A DNA stretch of 64,000 nucleotides from JBBRNH01 sp038230415. Lineage in GTDB: Bacteria; Bacteroidota; Bacteroidia; Cytophagales; Spirosomataceae. Every line of letters starts with the position of its first letter. Positions within the stretch are counted from its first letter, which is position 1. A program made the translations under genes and the position numbers. Where the stretch lies: NCBI GenBank assembly GCA_038230415.1, contig JBBRNH010000017.1, positions 1 to 64,000 on the forward strand. The letters run 5' to 3'. Positions 49,588 to 61,900 of this stretch are shown piece after piece. The notes beneath the pieces are model-generated. The model ran no database searches and had not been told where the DNA came from. It saw only the letters and a list, made by a program, of their open reading frames with translations.

Positions 49588-50964
49588 TCAGTTCAAACTG
49601 TTCTGAATCAGTTGCCGGATGGCGGGCGTTCCGGGCCGGGGTGCAGTGGCCGACAACACGCGCCCGTCTTTCCCGATGAGCATATAATGCGGAACAGTGC
49701 CTATTTTGAATCGGTTGGCAAGAACTGACTTCTTGCCACCGGGCAGCAGATAACTGGTTTGGGCGTTCAGGCCAATCTGGTTTACTGCCCGTTCCCACGC
49801 GCCGGGGTTGGCATCGAGCGAGATGTACACAAACCGAATGCCCTTAGCTTCGTAGTCGGCCCGCAACGCTTTTGAGGCCGCCATTTCTTCGCGGCACGGC
49901 CCGCACCAACTGGCCCAAAAATCAACGTAGGTCAGCGGGGCGTTGGCCGAAATAGTACTAAACGGCACCGATTGCCCGGTTGTGGTGAGCAGGTGTCCAT
50001 CGGCTACGTTCACGTTTTGTAATGAGGTGGCTTTGCCGATATATGCCTTGTATGATTCCGTTTGGCAATCGGTATTGTAGCGGTTCAGGCAGGTGGCAAA
50101 CTCGGCTTTGGTGGGTATTAACGACTCCCCTTCTATGCCCATCACGATAAGCTTGGTCAGCATAAAATCACGGGTGCGGCCCTTGAAATTGGTCATAGTT
50201 GCGTCGTAGCGTTGAGTTAGTGTTGGGTTGGCAGTAGTGCCATTGGCAACGATCTCAGAAAACCAATAGGCTGCCCGCTGGTAGTGGGGGATGTGCAGGG
50301 CCGAATCGTTACTAAACTCGCTTGCCAATAGTATGAGTTTCCGGGTGTCGGCGGGTGCGCGTTTTTTGGGATTGCTCATAATCAGCATCCGCAGCCGGTC
50401 GTACTGAAAGGCCCATGTCCATAGCTGAACAAACCGGGGGCTCAAGGCATAGCGGGCAGTGTAATCGTGCAGAAATTTCAGATTAGCCTGGTGGAGTGTG
50501 TTGGCGCGTTTCTCCCGGCTGGCAAGGTCATTTATCTGCCACACGCCATCACTGCCGAAAGCCGCAGATGGTTGGATCGGTGCTACCGCTTTTCGCCAGG
50601 CGACGTGAAAATTCAGTTCCCGGTCTCGCTGGTCATTGCCAGACTTTAGCAACCAGAATTTCTTTGTTTCGTCGCGCACAAATCGTAAATTCCTCGGGCC
50701 ATCAATCAGGTAGAAAACGTCGGTCTTCCCATCGCTGTCACGCACAACCGTGTTGGCTTCGATCTGATTGGTCCCTTTGCCAAGAAAGTTAGCCGAACTA
50801 TTATCCAACGGATCAACCACCATCAGATACAGCGGGGTTTTGGCCGGAGCATCCACAAAAACCGCAACAGAATCGGGCGGGGTGGGTTGGGCCAATGCGG
50901 GTAATAAGGCTGATGACCACAGTAGTACAGCCAACAGGAGAGCGGGTAAGATGCGGGATGTCAT
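49588..50964 (-). CDS. Secreted TlpA-like thioredoxin-domain protein
   Basis: The 458-residue protein has a signal peptide (MTSRILPALLLAVLLWSSAL to PALAQ). The first roughly 320 residues are a helical or beta region of unknown type. The C-terminal thioredoxin domain has the redox pair in VDFWASWCGPCREEMAA (W353-C354-G355-P356-C357) and the cis-Pro block IGTVPHYMLIGKDG. Such proteins handle disulfides or cytochrome maturation in the periplasm. The large N-terminal part is common in Bacteroidota TlpA relatives. Confidence 0.87.
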   Translation of the reverse strand: MTSRILPALLLAVLLWSSALLPALAQPTPPDSVAVFVDAPAKTPLYLMVVDPLDNSSANFLGKGTNQIEANTVVRDSDGKTDVFYLIDGPRNLRFVRDETKKFWLLKSGNDQRDRELNFHVAWRKAVAPIQPSAAFGSDGVWQINDLASREKRANTLHQANLKFLHDYTARYALSPRFVQLWTWAFQYDRLRMLIMSNPKKRAPADTRKLILLASEFSNDSALHIPHYQRAAYWFSEIVANGTTANPTLTQRYDATMTNFKGRTRDFMLTKLIVMGIEGESLIPTKAEFATCLNRYNTDCQTESYKAYIGKATSLQNVNVADGHLLTTTGQSVPFSTISANAPLTYVDFWASWCGPCREEMAASKALRADYEAKGIRFVYISLDANPGAWERAVNQIGLNAQTSYLLPGGKKSVLANRFKIGTVPHYMLIGKDGRVLSATAPRPGTPAIRQLIQNSLN

Positions 50965-51118
50965 TTGCAGAGGGGTTTGCCGGATAACGAAAGTGCGCCC
51001 AGAATCGTCTGATTATCAGGCAAATTCTGGATAAGACAACCGCCAATTTTCGGGATTTCACGAACGGAATCGGTCTTATGTAGTTGTAGGGAAGAACTCA
51101 CTCAACACAACTCACTAA

Positions 51119-52627
51119 ATGCTCCACCAACGCGCCAGCGGGCTGCTACTCCACATTACGTCACTCCCATCTATGCACGGCATTGGTGATTTGGGGCCGG
51201 AAGCGTATCATTTTGCCGATTTTCTGGCCGCATCGGGCCAAACCTACTGGCAGATTCTGCCGCTTACGCCCGTTGACCCCGGCGCGGGATTTTCGCCATA
51301 CAGCAGCCCGTCGGCCTTTGCCGGAAACCCGTTGCTGATTAGTCTGGAGACGTTGGCCGATGAGGGTCTGCTGCCCGCCGATGTGGTTGAGCAGGCCCGC
51401 CAGCCCGACGGCCACCGGGCCGATTTCTGGACGGTCTGGAACCTGAAATGGCCGTTGCTGAACCGCGCTGCCGAAGCTTTCCGGCGCGAAGCCAGCCCAA
51501 TTCAACGCGCCGATTACGAAGACTTCACCATCAAAAATCAGCATTGGCTCAACGACTACGCGCTCTTTACGGCCCTGCAACAAGATACCGGAGTGTATAC
51601 CTGGGTGCAGTGGCCCGCCGAGTTAGTACAACGCCAGCCCGACGCGCTGGGCCGCGAGATTGACCGGCTGCGCGATGCCGTCGAAACCATCCGGGTGCTT
51701 CAATATCTGTTTTACCGGCAATGGCAGGCGTTGGTCAATTACTGTTTTGCCCGCAAGATTCATTTCATTGGCGACATCCCGATTTATGTGCAGTATAACA
51801 GTGCCGATGTCTGGTCGTTTCAGCAGCTATTCAAGTTAGACAAACAGGGCTTGCCGACCCACGTGGCCGGTTCTCCGCCCGACTATTTCAGTGCCGACGG
51901 CCAACGCTGGGGTAACCCCGTGTATGACTGGCCCCGGCACGAAGAAACCGATTTTCAGTGGTGGGCGCGTCGGCTCCGGCATCAGATGGCCTTATACAGC
52001 CTCACCCGGCTCGATCATTTTCTGGGTTTTGCCGAGTACTGGGAAATTCCGGCCCACGAACCAACCGCCCGGCAGGGGCAGTGGCAGGTGGCCCCGGTCG
52101 AACAGTTTATGCGGGCCATGTACCGGCAGTTTGTGCAATTGCCCATCATTGCCGAAGACCTCGGAGCCAAAGCCGCCGAAGTACAGCCGGTTTTGGCTCA
52201 CTACGGTATTCCGGGAATGCGAGTGGCGCAGTTTGGGTTTGGCCCAGACCTGCCCACCTCGGCTCATATTCCCCATAATTACGCCGAGAATGTGGTGGCT
52301 TACACCGGAACCCACGATAATAACACAACGCGGGGCTGGTTTAGGGGCTTAAACGAGCGTGACCATAGCCGGTTGGCTGCGTATATGGGAACAAACCCCA
52401 ATGATGAAACCGTGACCGAGCATCTTATCCGAATGACAGTACAGTCTGTGGCGCGACTGACAATCTTGCCCGTTCAGGACATTCTGAACGCAGATGAAAC
52501 CCACCGCATGAACACGCCCGGTGGTTCGGGTGCCGACTGGACATGGCGGCTTTTGTCGGCTCAACTCACCGCCGATGCAGCGGAAAAACTCCGGTCTTTA
52601 ACCATGATGACTGGCAGAATTGCCTGA
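51119..52627 (+). CDS. malQ: 4-alpha-glucanotransferase (amylomaltase)
   Basis: The 502-residue protein is a GH77 amylomaltase of the usual single-domain length. It has SGLLLHITSLPSMHGIGDLGPEAY at the start, WQILPLTPVDPG, GDIPIYVQYNSADVW, SLTRLDHFLGFAEYWEIPA, with D in RLDHF as the nucleophile position, and IIAEDLGAKAAEVQPVLAHYGIPGMRVAQFGF containing the general acid Glu. It moves maltodextrin chains between glucans. No mal operon partners lie next to it. Confidence 0.95.
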   Translation: MLHQRASGLLLHITSLPSMHGIGDLGPEAYHFADFLAASGQTYWQILPLTPVDPGAGFSPYSSPSAFAGNPLLISLETLADEGLLPADVVEQARQPDGHRADFWTVWNLKWPLLNRAAEAFRREASPIQRADYEDFTIKNQHWLNDYALFTALQQDTGVYTWVQWPAELVQRQPDALGREIDRLRDAVETIRVLQYLFYRQWQALVNYCFARKIHFIGDIPIYVQYNSADVWSFQQLFKLDKQGLPTHVAGSPPDYFSADGQRWGNPVYDWPRHEETDFQWWARRLRHQMALYSLTRLDHFLGFAEYWEIPAHEPTARQGQWQVAPVEQFMRAMYRQFVQLPIIAEDLGAKAAEVQPVLAHYGIPGMRVAQFGFGPDLPTSAHIPHNYAENVVAYTGTHDNNTTRGWFRGLNERDHSRLAAYMGTNPNDETVTEHLIRMTVQSVARLTILPVQDILNADETHRMNTPGGSGADWTWRLLSAQLTADAAEKLRSLTMMTGRIA

Positions 52628-52988
52628 ATCATTTTTTTGTCAGTAACCAACTAATCTACCACTTAATAAAAAACAACAGGGCATGTGCAGGTTCATAGTA
52701 CGGTTTATTTTATGTTCGTGCCGGTTAAATGCTATTTGTAAGTTAACCTAACCTCCTCATATTTAACCGATAAACTTCATGGATTAACAGAACTTGCACA
52801 TAGTACCTCCTCTTTTAAACAGAAACTGCCCTTTTGGTTTAGGCAGTCCATTTATCGCCTTCCTGCTCGGTCATCTTCTGACCGATGAGTATCATAGTTG
52901 CACCGTCTCAGCCTCTTGACGTGCGCTTGTGACCTCCCGTTTTTACCCAATTTCTTTTTTTCTCTTTTAACATCTTAACAGGATCAAT
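52628..52988 (+). other. Long leader before the giant surface protein gene
   Basis: The 361-bp gap holds no gene. Two hairpins are seen, ACTGCC/GGCAGT at 52825-52847 and TCGGTCA-TCTTC-TGACCGA at 52867-52885. The last 50 bp before the ATG are rich in T. The first hairpin has no strong U-tract. The gap may contain the promoter and an untranslated leader of the 10-kb gene, but no exact -7 box was found. Confidence 0.4.
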
Positions 52989-55900
52989 ATGTCCTCACGA
53001 CTATCGTTTCTCAAAATCGCGACCGCGCTCATGCTCTGTCTCGGTAGTTTTGGGCTGTCGGTGGCGGTGGCGAGTTTAGCCAAACCCGGCTGGCTCACCA
53101 ATACGCTCCGAATAGCCGAAGCAACTACCGCGCCAGAAGCGACACGCACCGCGCCGAAAGTAACCCCGCAGGTTGCTGCACCCACCGGCCAAACGGCAGT
53201 GGCAAGTATTTTAATTTCGTGCGTGTTTTCCCCAACGATCACCAGCGTTACGCCGATTACGGGCTGTGCGGGTGCATCTGTCTCGTTTTCGGCAGTTATT
53301 GCTCCGGGAGACCTGCCACTGAATTATGGCGATTTCCGGCTTTACAATGGTCTGGTCCAACTTATCCCACCCAACCCGGTGGTTGTAGCGTTCACCAGCG
53401 TTGGGTCAACGTCAGTTGCTACGGCCACTTTCACAATCCCGGCCAACCTATCGGCGGGGGCAACGTTGCAAATGGATGTTTATGTTCAGGATAATGGTTC
53501 GCCTGCCTGCTCAGCTTTTAAGCAGTTTCCGGGTGCTGTTGTAGTGCCGCCAAACCCGGTGATTTCGGGCGTAACAATCACACCGGCAACGGTTTGCGCG
53601 GGTCAGGTAGTTACACTATCGCCCCAAACGCCCGGCACTACGGCCTATAATTTCGTTCAGATCAATTACTTCCCTCCGCCAAGCGGTCCGTTCGCGCAGC
53701 TTCCAGCCGCGTTTGGCGTAACGGCTCCGTACTCAACCACGTTTTCGTCCACAACGGCGGGCGTTACTAACTTTGGTGTGTATATAACGGATGCCAATGG
53801 CTGTTCAACAAACTTCCCGCTTGTTTCGCCATTGACGGTGAGTGCAATTCCGGCGGCACCAACGGTTAGCAGTGCCAATAACTTCTCGTCTTGCGAAGGA
53901 ACGGCTACGATGCTCACGGCAAACTGCACGTCGGGCAATCCGCTTTGGAGTACGGGTGCTACAACGGCCAGTATCATGAGCAGTACTGCCACCGGAACGT
54001 ATCCGTTCTCGGTGTCGTGCGTGTCAACAGCGGGCTGTTCAAGTTCGGGCGTTAGCACTACGGCAACGGTTAATGCCAAGCCGGTTATTGCGGTTTCGGC
54101 CAATCCGAGCCTGACCATCTGCGCCGGTACGAGCGCGACGCTCACCGCCAGCGGTGCTGCCAGTTATACCTGGACATCGCCGGCCACATCCGGTGCTACG
54201 TTCTCGCCCAGCACTACCGGCACGTTCTCGGTGTCAGGAACAAGCACGGCTGGCTGCGTATCAACAACGTCGGTTGTGATATCACCCGCACCGGCCACTA
54301 CTGCTACGATTGCGGCAAGTAGTTTGTCTATTTGCCCCGGCGAAAGTACCACGCTGACCGCCAGTGGCGGCACCGGATACGCCTGGAATGGTGGCCCGAT
54401 GACACCCGCCTACACGGTGAGTACACCCGGTACTTATAGCGTAACGGTAACGAACTCATTTGGCTGCACAGCAACGGCTGCGGCAACGGTGATCCAGAAA
54501 ACACCGCCAACGGTATCCATCACCGGGAACCCGGCTATTTGCTCAGGTCAAAGCACAACGCTGACGGCAGCAGGGGCAAACATCGCCAGTTATACCTGGA
54601 CACCGGGCGGACAACTTACGCCTTCTATCACGGTATCAACGGCGGGTATGTATGGCGTAACCGTCACCGGAACCAACGGCTGTACGGCAACGGCAACCCC
54701 GGTTACCGTGGTTGTGGCTACGGCCCCGACCATCGCCATTGCGCCAAGCTCAACCGCTATTTGCGCCGGGTCGCCAATTGCACTCGTAGCCAGTGGCACG
54801 GGCTTCGACAGCTACGTGTGGGCAACGAGCAATACAGCTCAGGCCGTGACGCAAAACGTACTGACGCAAAACGTGACCAACTTCGGCTCGCTCACGCTCG
54901 TGTCTTACACGATCACGGCGACAAACACCACGAGTGGGTGCCAGAAGATAGCAACGGCAACGGTGCAGATCAATCTACTGCCGGCACCGACGTTCTTCGC
55001 CAGTGGTAACTCGCTCACGGCTTGTTCGGGTATGCCCGCGTCGTTGACTGCCGGCCTTTGCACAACGGGTACAAACCGTTTCCGCATTACGGGTGGTTCG
55101 CTGATGACTCCGCTCGTAACGAACGGCTCGATCACGGTGATGACCCCAACAACGCCGGGGAGCTATACCGTTGACGCGATCTGCGTATCGGCGGCTGGTT
55201 GCGAAAGTAATAACAACCCGGCTCCGCAGGTGGCTACGATTTATGCACTGCCAACGGTGGCGATTGCGCCAACGGCCAGTTCAATCTGCGTCGGTCAGAC
55301 GGGTTCAACGCTCCTCGCTTCGGGTGCCGTCAGCTACGTCTGGAACACAGGTGCGGCTACGGCCAGCATCAGTGCAACCGCCGTTGGGCCTTACTCGGTA
55401 ACGGGAACGGATGCACGGGGTTGTATGAACTCGGCTTCGGCAACGGTCGGGGCTAACCCATCGGTAACGGCTTCTATTGCGGGTAGCCTGAGCATCTGCC
55501 CCGGCACGAGCAACGTGCTGACAGCTTCGGGTGGCACGAGCTATCAGTGGATTGGTGGCCCGGCAACGGCAGCTTATCCGGTGAGTATGGCTGGCACGTA
55601 TTCGGTGATTGTGACCAACGCCACGGGCTGCACGGGTCTGGCAACGGCTACAACAACGATGAATCCGGCAGTAACGGCCACGTTAGGCGTAACGCCAAGT
55701 CAGACAGTTTGCCAGGGTACAACAATCACGCTGACGGCGGGAGGAGCCAACACATATACGTTCTCTCCGAATGTATCGGGTATCAGCGGCAATACGGCCA
55801 GCTTTGTGCCGGCGGTTGGCAGTAATACCTACTCGGTAACGGCAACCAACACCACAACGGGTTGTATGGCCTCAACGAGCGTGGCGGTTCAGGTGAACCC

Positions 55901-58900
55901 GCTGCCAAATCCGGGCATCACAATCTCGCCAAACGCCACGCTCTGCTCAGGACAAAGCCTGACGCTGACCGCTATGGATGCAACGGCTTCGTATATGTGG
56001 ACAACGACCAACACAGCCCAGCCGATTGTGAATGCCACAACGCGGACGCAGGTGGTGATGAACACGGGTAATCAGCCAACGCTGAGCTATACGCTTTCGC
56101 TGACGACTCCACTGGGTTGCACCGTTACCAGCACATCGGTAATCACGGTTAGCTTCCTGGCTGCGGCACCGAATCCGGTGACGAGCAGCAACAACTTCTC
56201 GGCCTGCGGTGGCAATGCGGTTATGCTGACATCGGGTTGTACGCAGGGCCTGCCGCGTTTCACGGTGAACGGTGTGGTAACCAACGGTGCTTCGGCCAAC
56301 CTGACGGTGAGTACACCAACGGCTCCGGGAACCTATACCTACTCGGCGGTGTGCGTAACGCCACAGGGTTGTATCAGCCAGAATCCATCATCGGGTTCAG
56401 CAACTGTATATAGTCTGCCAATGCCAAGTATTGTGGCAAGTAAGTCGGCCGTGTGCGTGGGTCAAACAACGCAGCTTACCGCTTCGGGCGGTGTGCAATA
56501 CATCTGGAACACGGGTTCTACCAACAACCCGATCACGGTTTCAGACGGAACGTATAGCGTATCGGCGATTGGCGCACAGGGTTGTGTCAGCACGACTTCG
56601 ATAACGATTGGCTCGAATCCGCTGCCCGTTGCTACGATTTCGGGTAATCTGACCTTCTGCGCCGGTGGTAGTGTGATGTTGACTGCCGGTGGTGGCGTAA
56701 GCTATCAGTGGTCAGGCGGCAGCAGTGCTACTACCCCAACAATCACGGCCAGCACAGCCGGTAACTACGCTGTATTGGTAACAGACGCGAATGGTTGCCA
56801 AAGCAGCACATCGGTAACGACGGTGCTCAATAACAACCCGGTTGTTACGATTGGTGGTAATCCTGGTTTGACAGTTTGTTCGGGCGAAAGCGTAACGCTG
56901 ACGGCGGGCGGGGTCTTTACCTCGTATGTATGGTCGAATGGGGTGAATACCTCGGCTGCCATTACGCCATCAACGGCAACGGCGGGAGCCTTCCCATACA
57001 GTGTGACGGTGACGAACACGAACGGTTGTACGGCTACCACGTCAACGGTGTTGACGGTGAAACAAACGCCAACGGCCACCATCACACCAAGTGTGACGGC
57101 GGTATGTTCAGGTTCGAGTTTCTCGCTGACAGCGAGTGGTGCGGGTACTTATACGTGGAGTACCAACAATACGGCTCAGCCGATTGCCAATGCGTCCGCA
57201 AATCCGCAGGTGGTAACCGCTACGGGCAACTTAACGGCGGTGACGTACACGGTAACGGTGGCAAACGCCAATGGTTGCTCAAGTTCAGCTACGCAGACGG
57301 TGCTGGTGAACGAATTGCCAAACCCACCGACGATTACGTCGGCGCTGAGTCCGACAGCCTGTGAACTGAACACGATCACGTTGATGGCTTCGGCCTGTAC
57401 GCAGGGTAATAATCGCTGGCGGGTGAGCGGCCCGATGGGGGCAAGTATTGTTGATGCTTCGACATATACCACGCCAAGCGCACCGGGTGCTTATACGGCA
57501 ACGGCCCTTTGCCGGAACCCAACAACGGGTTGTGAAAGCAACTTCACCCAGTCAACGGTCGCTACGATTTACGCGCTGCCGATGGTGGTGATTGCGCCAA
57601 CGGCTTCGTCAATCTGCGTGGGCCAAACGGCTTCTACGTTGGTTGCTTCGGGCGGTGTGAGTTATGTCTGGAGCACGGGTGCGGCTACGGCCAGCATCAG
57701 TGCAACGGCAACCGGCACCTACACCGTAACGGCTACCGGCCCGCAGGGTTGTGTGAAGTCAACAACGGCAACGGTCGGGGCTAACCCGGCAGTAACGGCT
57801 GTAATTACGCCATCGAGTTCGTCGCTGTGTGTCGGTCAAACGACATCAACGCTGACGGCTTCGGGTGGTGTAAGTTATGTCTGGAATACGGGTGCGGTAA
57901 CGGCAGCAATCAGCGCATCAGTAACCGGCACATACACGGTAACGGCGACAAATGCGCAGGGCTGTACGGGTTCGACAACGGCGGTGGTTGGGGCTTACCC
58001 AGCCGTAACGGCTACGTTGGGCGTAACGCCAAGTCAAACGGTTTGCCAGGGCGTACCGATTATGCTGACGGCAGGTGGTGCCAATATGTATGCCTTCTCA
58101 CCAAATGTGAGTGGTATCGCTGGTAACACGGCAACCTTCACACCAGCGGTTGGCAGCAACACCTACTCGGTAACGGTAACGAATACCACTACGGGCTGCT
58201 ACTCGTCAACGAGCATTGCGGTTTTGGTGAACCCGCTGCCAAACGTGGTTATCACGGCCAACCCATCGTTCACGATCTGCTCGGGTCTAAGCACCACCCT
58301 CTCGGTTGGTACGGGCTTAGACAGCTATACCTGGACGGCTAACGGGCTAACGGTTTATGGCCCGAAGGTAGTAGTTGAGTACACGGGCAACCTGAATCCG
58401 CAGTACAGCGTAACGGCCACTACTCCGCAGGGATGCGTAGCCAGCAGCAGCACGGCGGTAACGGTGAATCTGTTGGCAGCCGCACCGCCAACGGTCACGA
58501 GCAGCAACAACTTCTCGGCCTGCTTCGGTACGAGCGTGTTACTGACAGCCAATTGCCAGCAGGGTGCGCCACGCTTTAAGTCAGGTTCGGCAATCGTCGC
58601 AACCGGAACCATTGGCAGCGCACTTACGATTCCGACCGCAACAACAGCCGGTGTATATAACTATACAGTGGTCTGCGTAACCACGCAGGGTTGCGAGAGT
58701 TTCCAGGTTACACCGGCTTCGGGAACGGTTTATGCCCTGCCAACGCCGGGCGTAACACCCGCTTCATCGTCGGTATGCCCCGGCTTCACCAGCTTACTGA
58801 CTGCTTCGGGTGGTGTCAGCTACGTGTGGAGCAACGGCCCGACAACGCCAACGATCAACGCCGGCCCGGGCAGCTACACCGTAACGGCCACCGGCCCGCA

Positions 58901-61900
58901 GGGATGCACGGCAACGGCAACGGCAATGGTAACGGCTAATCCGGCAGCCACGGCAACGATTGGCGGTAATCTGTCTATCTGCGCCGGTCAAAGCACGATG
59001 CTGACTGCCGGTGGTGGCGTAAGCTATCAGTGGTCAGGCGGCAGCAATGCTACATCACCCATGATTACGGTCTCGCCAACGGTGACGACTTCGTACTCGG
59101 TGTTAGTGACAAACGCAACGGGCTGCGTCGCTTCGACAAACGTAACGGTGAACGTGACGGCTAACCCAACCGCGCTGATTTCGGCCAGTCCGAGTTTCAC
59201 GATCTGCGCTGGTCAAAGCACCACAATCGCTATCACGCAGGGTGTGAGCTACAACTGGAACACGGGTGCTACAACGCAGACGATTCCGGTAACAACGGGT
59301 GGTGTGTATAGCGCAACGGTTGTGAACTCGAACGGTTGCTCGTCAACAGCAATGGCAACGGTAACAGTAACGCCAACGCCCACAGTAATGATTGCGGCCA
59401 ACCCCGGCCTGACAATCTGCTCTGGTCAAAGCGCGACGCTGACCGCTACGCCAAGCGTGATGGGTGGTACGTTTGCCTGGACAGGATTCAGCACGGCATC
59501 CGGCCCAAGCGTGACGGTTATGAACACGGGTACGGCAACGTCGGCTCCCTACACGGTGGTTTATACTTTACCATCGGGTTGCTCGGCAACGGCCAATGCA
59601 ACGGTAACGATCAGCCTGTTGGTGGCAGCACCGCCGGTGACCAGCCCAACGAACTACTCAAGCTGCGAAGGCACGGCGGTAACGCTCTCGGCCCAATGCA
59701 CACAAGGGTTCGTCCGGTTCAAGTCGGCAAGTGGTAATACAAACGGCACAGTAGGTTCACCACTGTCGGTGATGACCTCGACTATGCCCGGTATGTACAG
59801 CTACTCAGTAGTGTGTGTGAACAATCAGGGTTGTGAAAGCGCGAACCCAACGGTTCAGGTAGCAACGGTAGTTGCCAAGCCGGTGCCAATGATTTCGGGT
59901 AGTCTGAGCATCTGCCCTGGTCAAAGCACGGTACTGACGGCTTCGGGCGCAGGCACCAATGGCAGCTATCAGTGGACGGGTGGCCCGGCAACGGCGACCT
60001 ACACGGTAAGCACACCGGGTACATACAGCGTGATTGTAACGAACTCGACGGGATGCACCGCCTTAGCTACGGCTACGGTAACGGCTAACCCGGCAGTAAC
60101 GGCAGCCATAGCGGGCAACCTGACCATCTGCGAAGGTTTGTCAACGGTGTTGACCGCTACCGGAGGAACGCAGTATAGCTGGACGGGTGGCCCGATGACG
60201 GCAGCCTACACGGTTATGCCAACGACGACTACGGCCTACACGGTGCTGGTAACGAACGCGCAGGGTTGCACGGCCAACGCATCGGCAACGGTGACGGTGA
60301 ATCCGAAACCAGCGGCCCCGGTGCTGGGTACGGGTGCTACAACAGCCTGCGCCGGAACGGGCGTAACGCTGATGGCAACCTGTGCAACGGGAACGGCGCA
60401 GTGGTCGGGTGCCAGCAGTGCAACGGGTAACAGCGTCACAACGGCAACAACGGCGGGTACTTACAACTATATGGTTGTGTGCGTATCGGCGGCAGGTTGT
60501 GTAGGCAATTCAACGGCGGCAACCGCTACCGTGATTGCAACACCACCGGCACCTGTGGTATCGAGCAATAGCAACTACACCGGCTGCGCCGGTACGGGAG
60601 CCGTATTGTCTGCCCAGTGTGGTGCAAACGCCGTTCGCTGGACAAGTTCGCTGAACGTGGTGACCAACGGAGCAACCGTAACCACCGGCTCAACGTCTGG
60701 TGTTTATACCTACTCGGTTGTCTGCGTATCGCCGACAGGCGGCTGCGTTGGCCCGGTAGTATCGGCATCGGCAACGGTTATCAGTTGCGCCCAGGACCCA
60801 CTCACCATGGTGGTGCCGATTTTCAACTGTCAGACGGGCGACCTTACGTTCCGCACGACGGGTGGCAATGGTACAACCATTGAATACCAGGCAATTGGTG
60901 TGGTGAACTGGACGACGAACCCGAACCAGAAGGTGGATAACACCGTCGGGATTCTGGGTGACCCCAACAACTCAGGTCTGCTGACGTTGAAGGCCCGTCA
61001 GAGCGGTGTTGAAGTATCGTTCGTCTTTAACTTCCGCAGCTACTGCGCCAATCCGGCAACAACCAATCAGCCGCCGGTAGCCCCAACGGTTGCCAACCAG
61101 GCAGCCGTGGCCGGTACGGCGTTCAGCTTTGTGGTGCCAGCGTTTACCGATCCTGAAAACCAGGCTCTGGCCTACGCCAGTATTGGCAGCCTGCCAGCCG
61201 GTCTGAGTTTCAACCCGGCAACGCGCACCATCAGCGGTACGCCATCGGCAACGGGTACAACGGGTGTGACCATCTCGGCCACTGACCCCGGTAACCTGAG
61301 CGCAACGGTGTCGTTCTTCATTCAGGTGAACAGCAGCGTGCAGGTTGTGAACCTGCCGCCAACGGCACCGATGCTGCCGAACCAGTCTGTACAGTTAGGG
61401 AACGCAATCGCCTACACGGTGCCTGCCTTCACCGATCCTGAAGGACAGGCGATAGCCTACATGGGAACCATCTCACCGGCGAATGGTATGTCGTTTAACC
61501 CCATGACGCGGGTTATTACGGGTACGCCATCGGCAACGGGTGTATCAATGGTGACGATCATGGCAAACGATGGGGTGAATACGACCAACGGTACATTCAC
61601 GATCACCGTTACGCCACAGACGATGGGCAATCAACCGCCGATTGTTGCCAACGCAATTCCGAATCAAACCGGAACAGTGGGTGTTGCATTCAGCTACGTG
61701 ATTCCGGCCAATACGTTCAGCGATCCGAATATGGACGCGCTGGCGCTCTCGGCATCGGGTCTTCCGGCTGGTCTGAGCCTGTCGGGCAGTACCATCAGTG
61801 GTACGCCAGGTACGCAGGGCGCGGCAACGGTAACGATCACGGCTAACGATGGCAACGGCGGAACGGTCGGTGCTACGTTTACCATCACGATCAACCCGGC

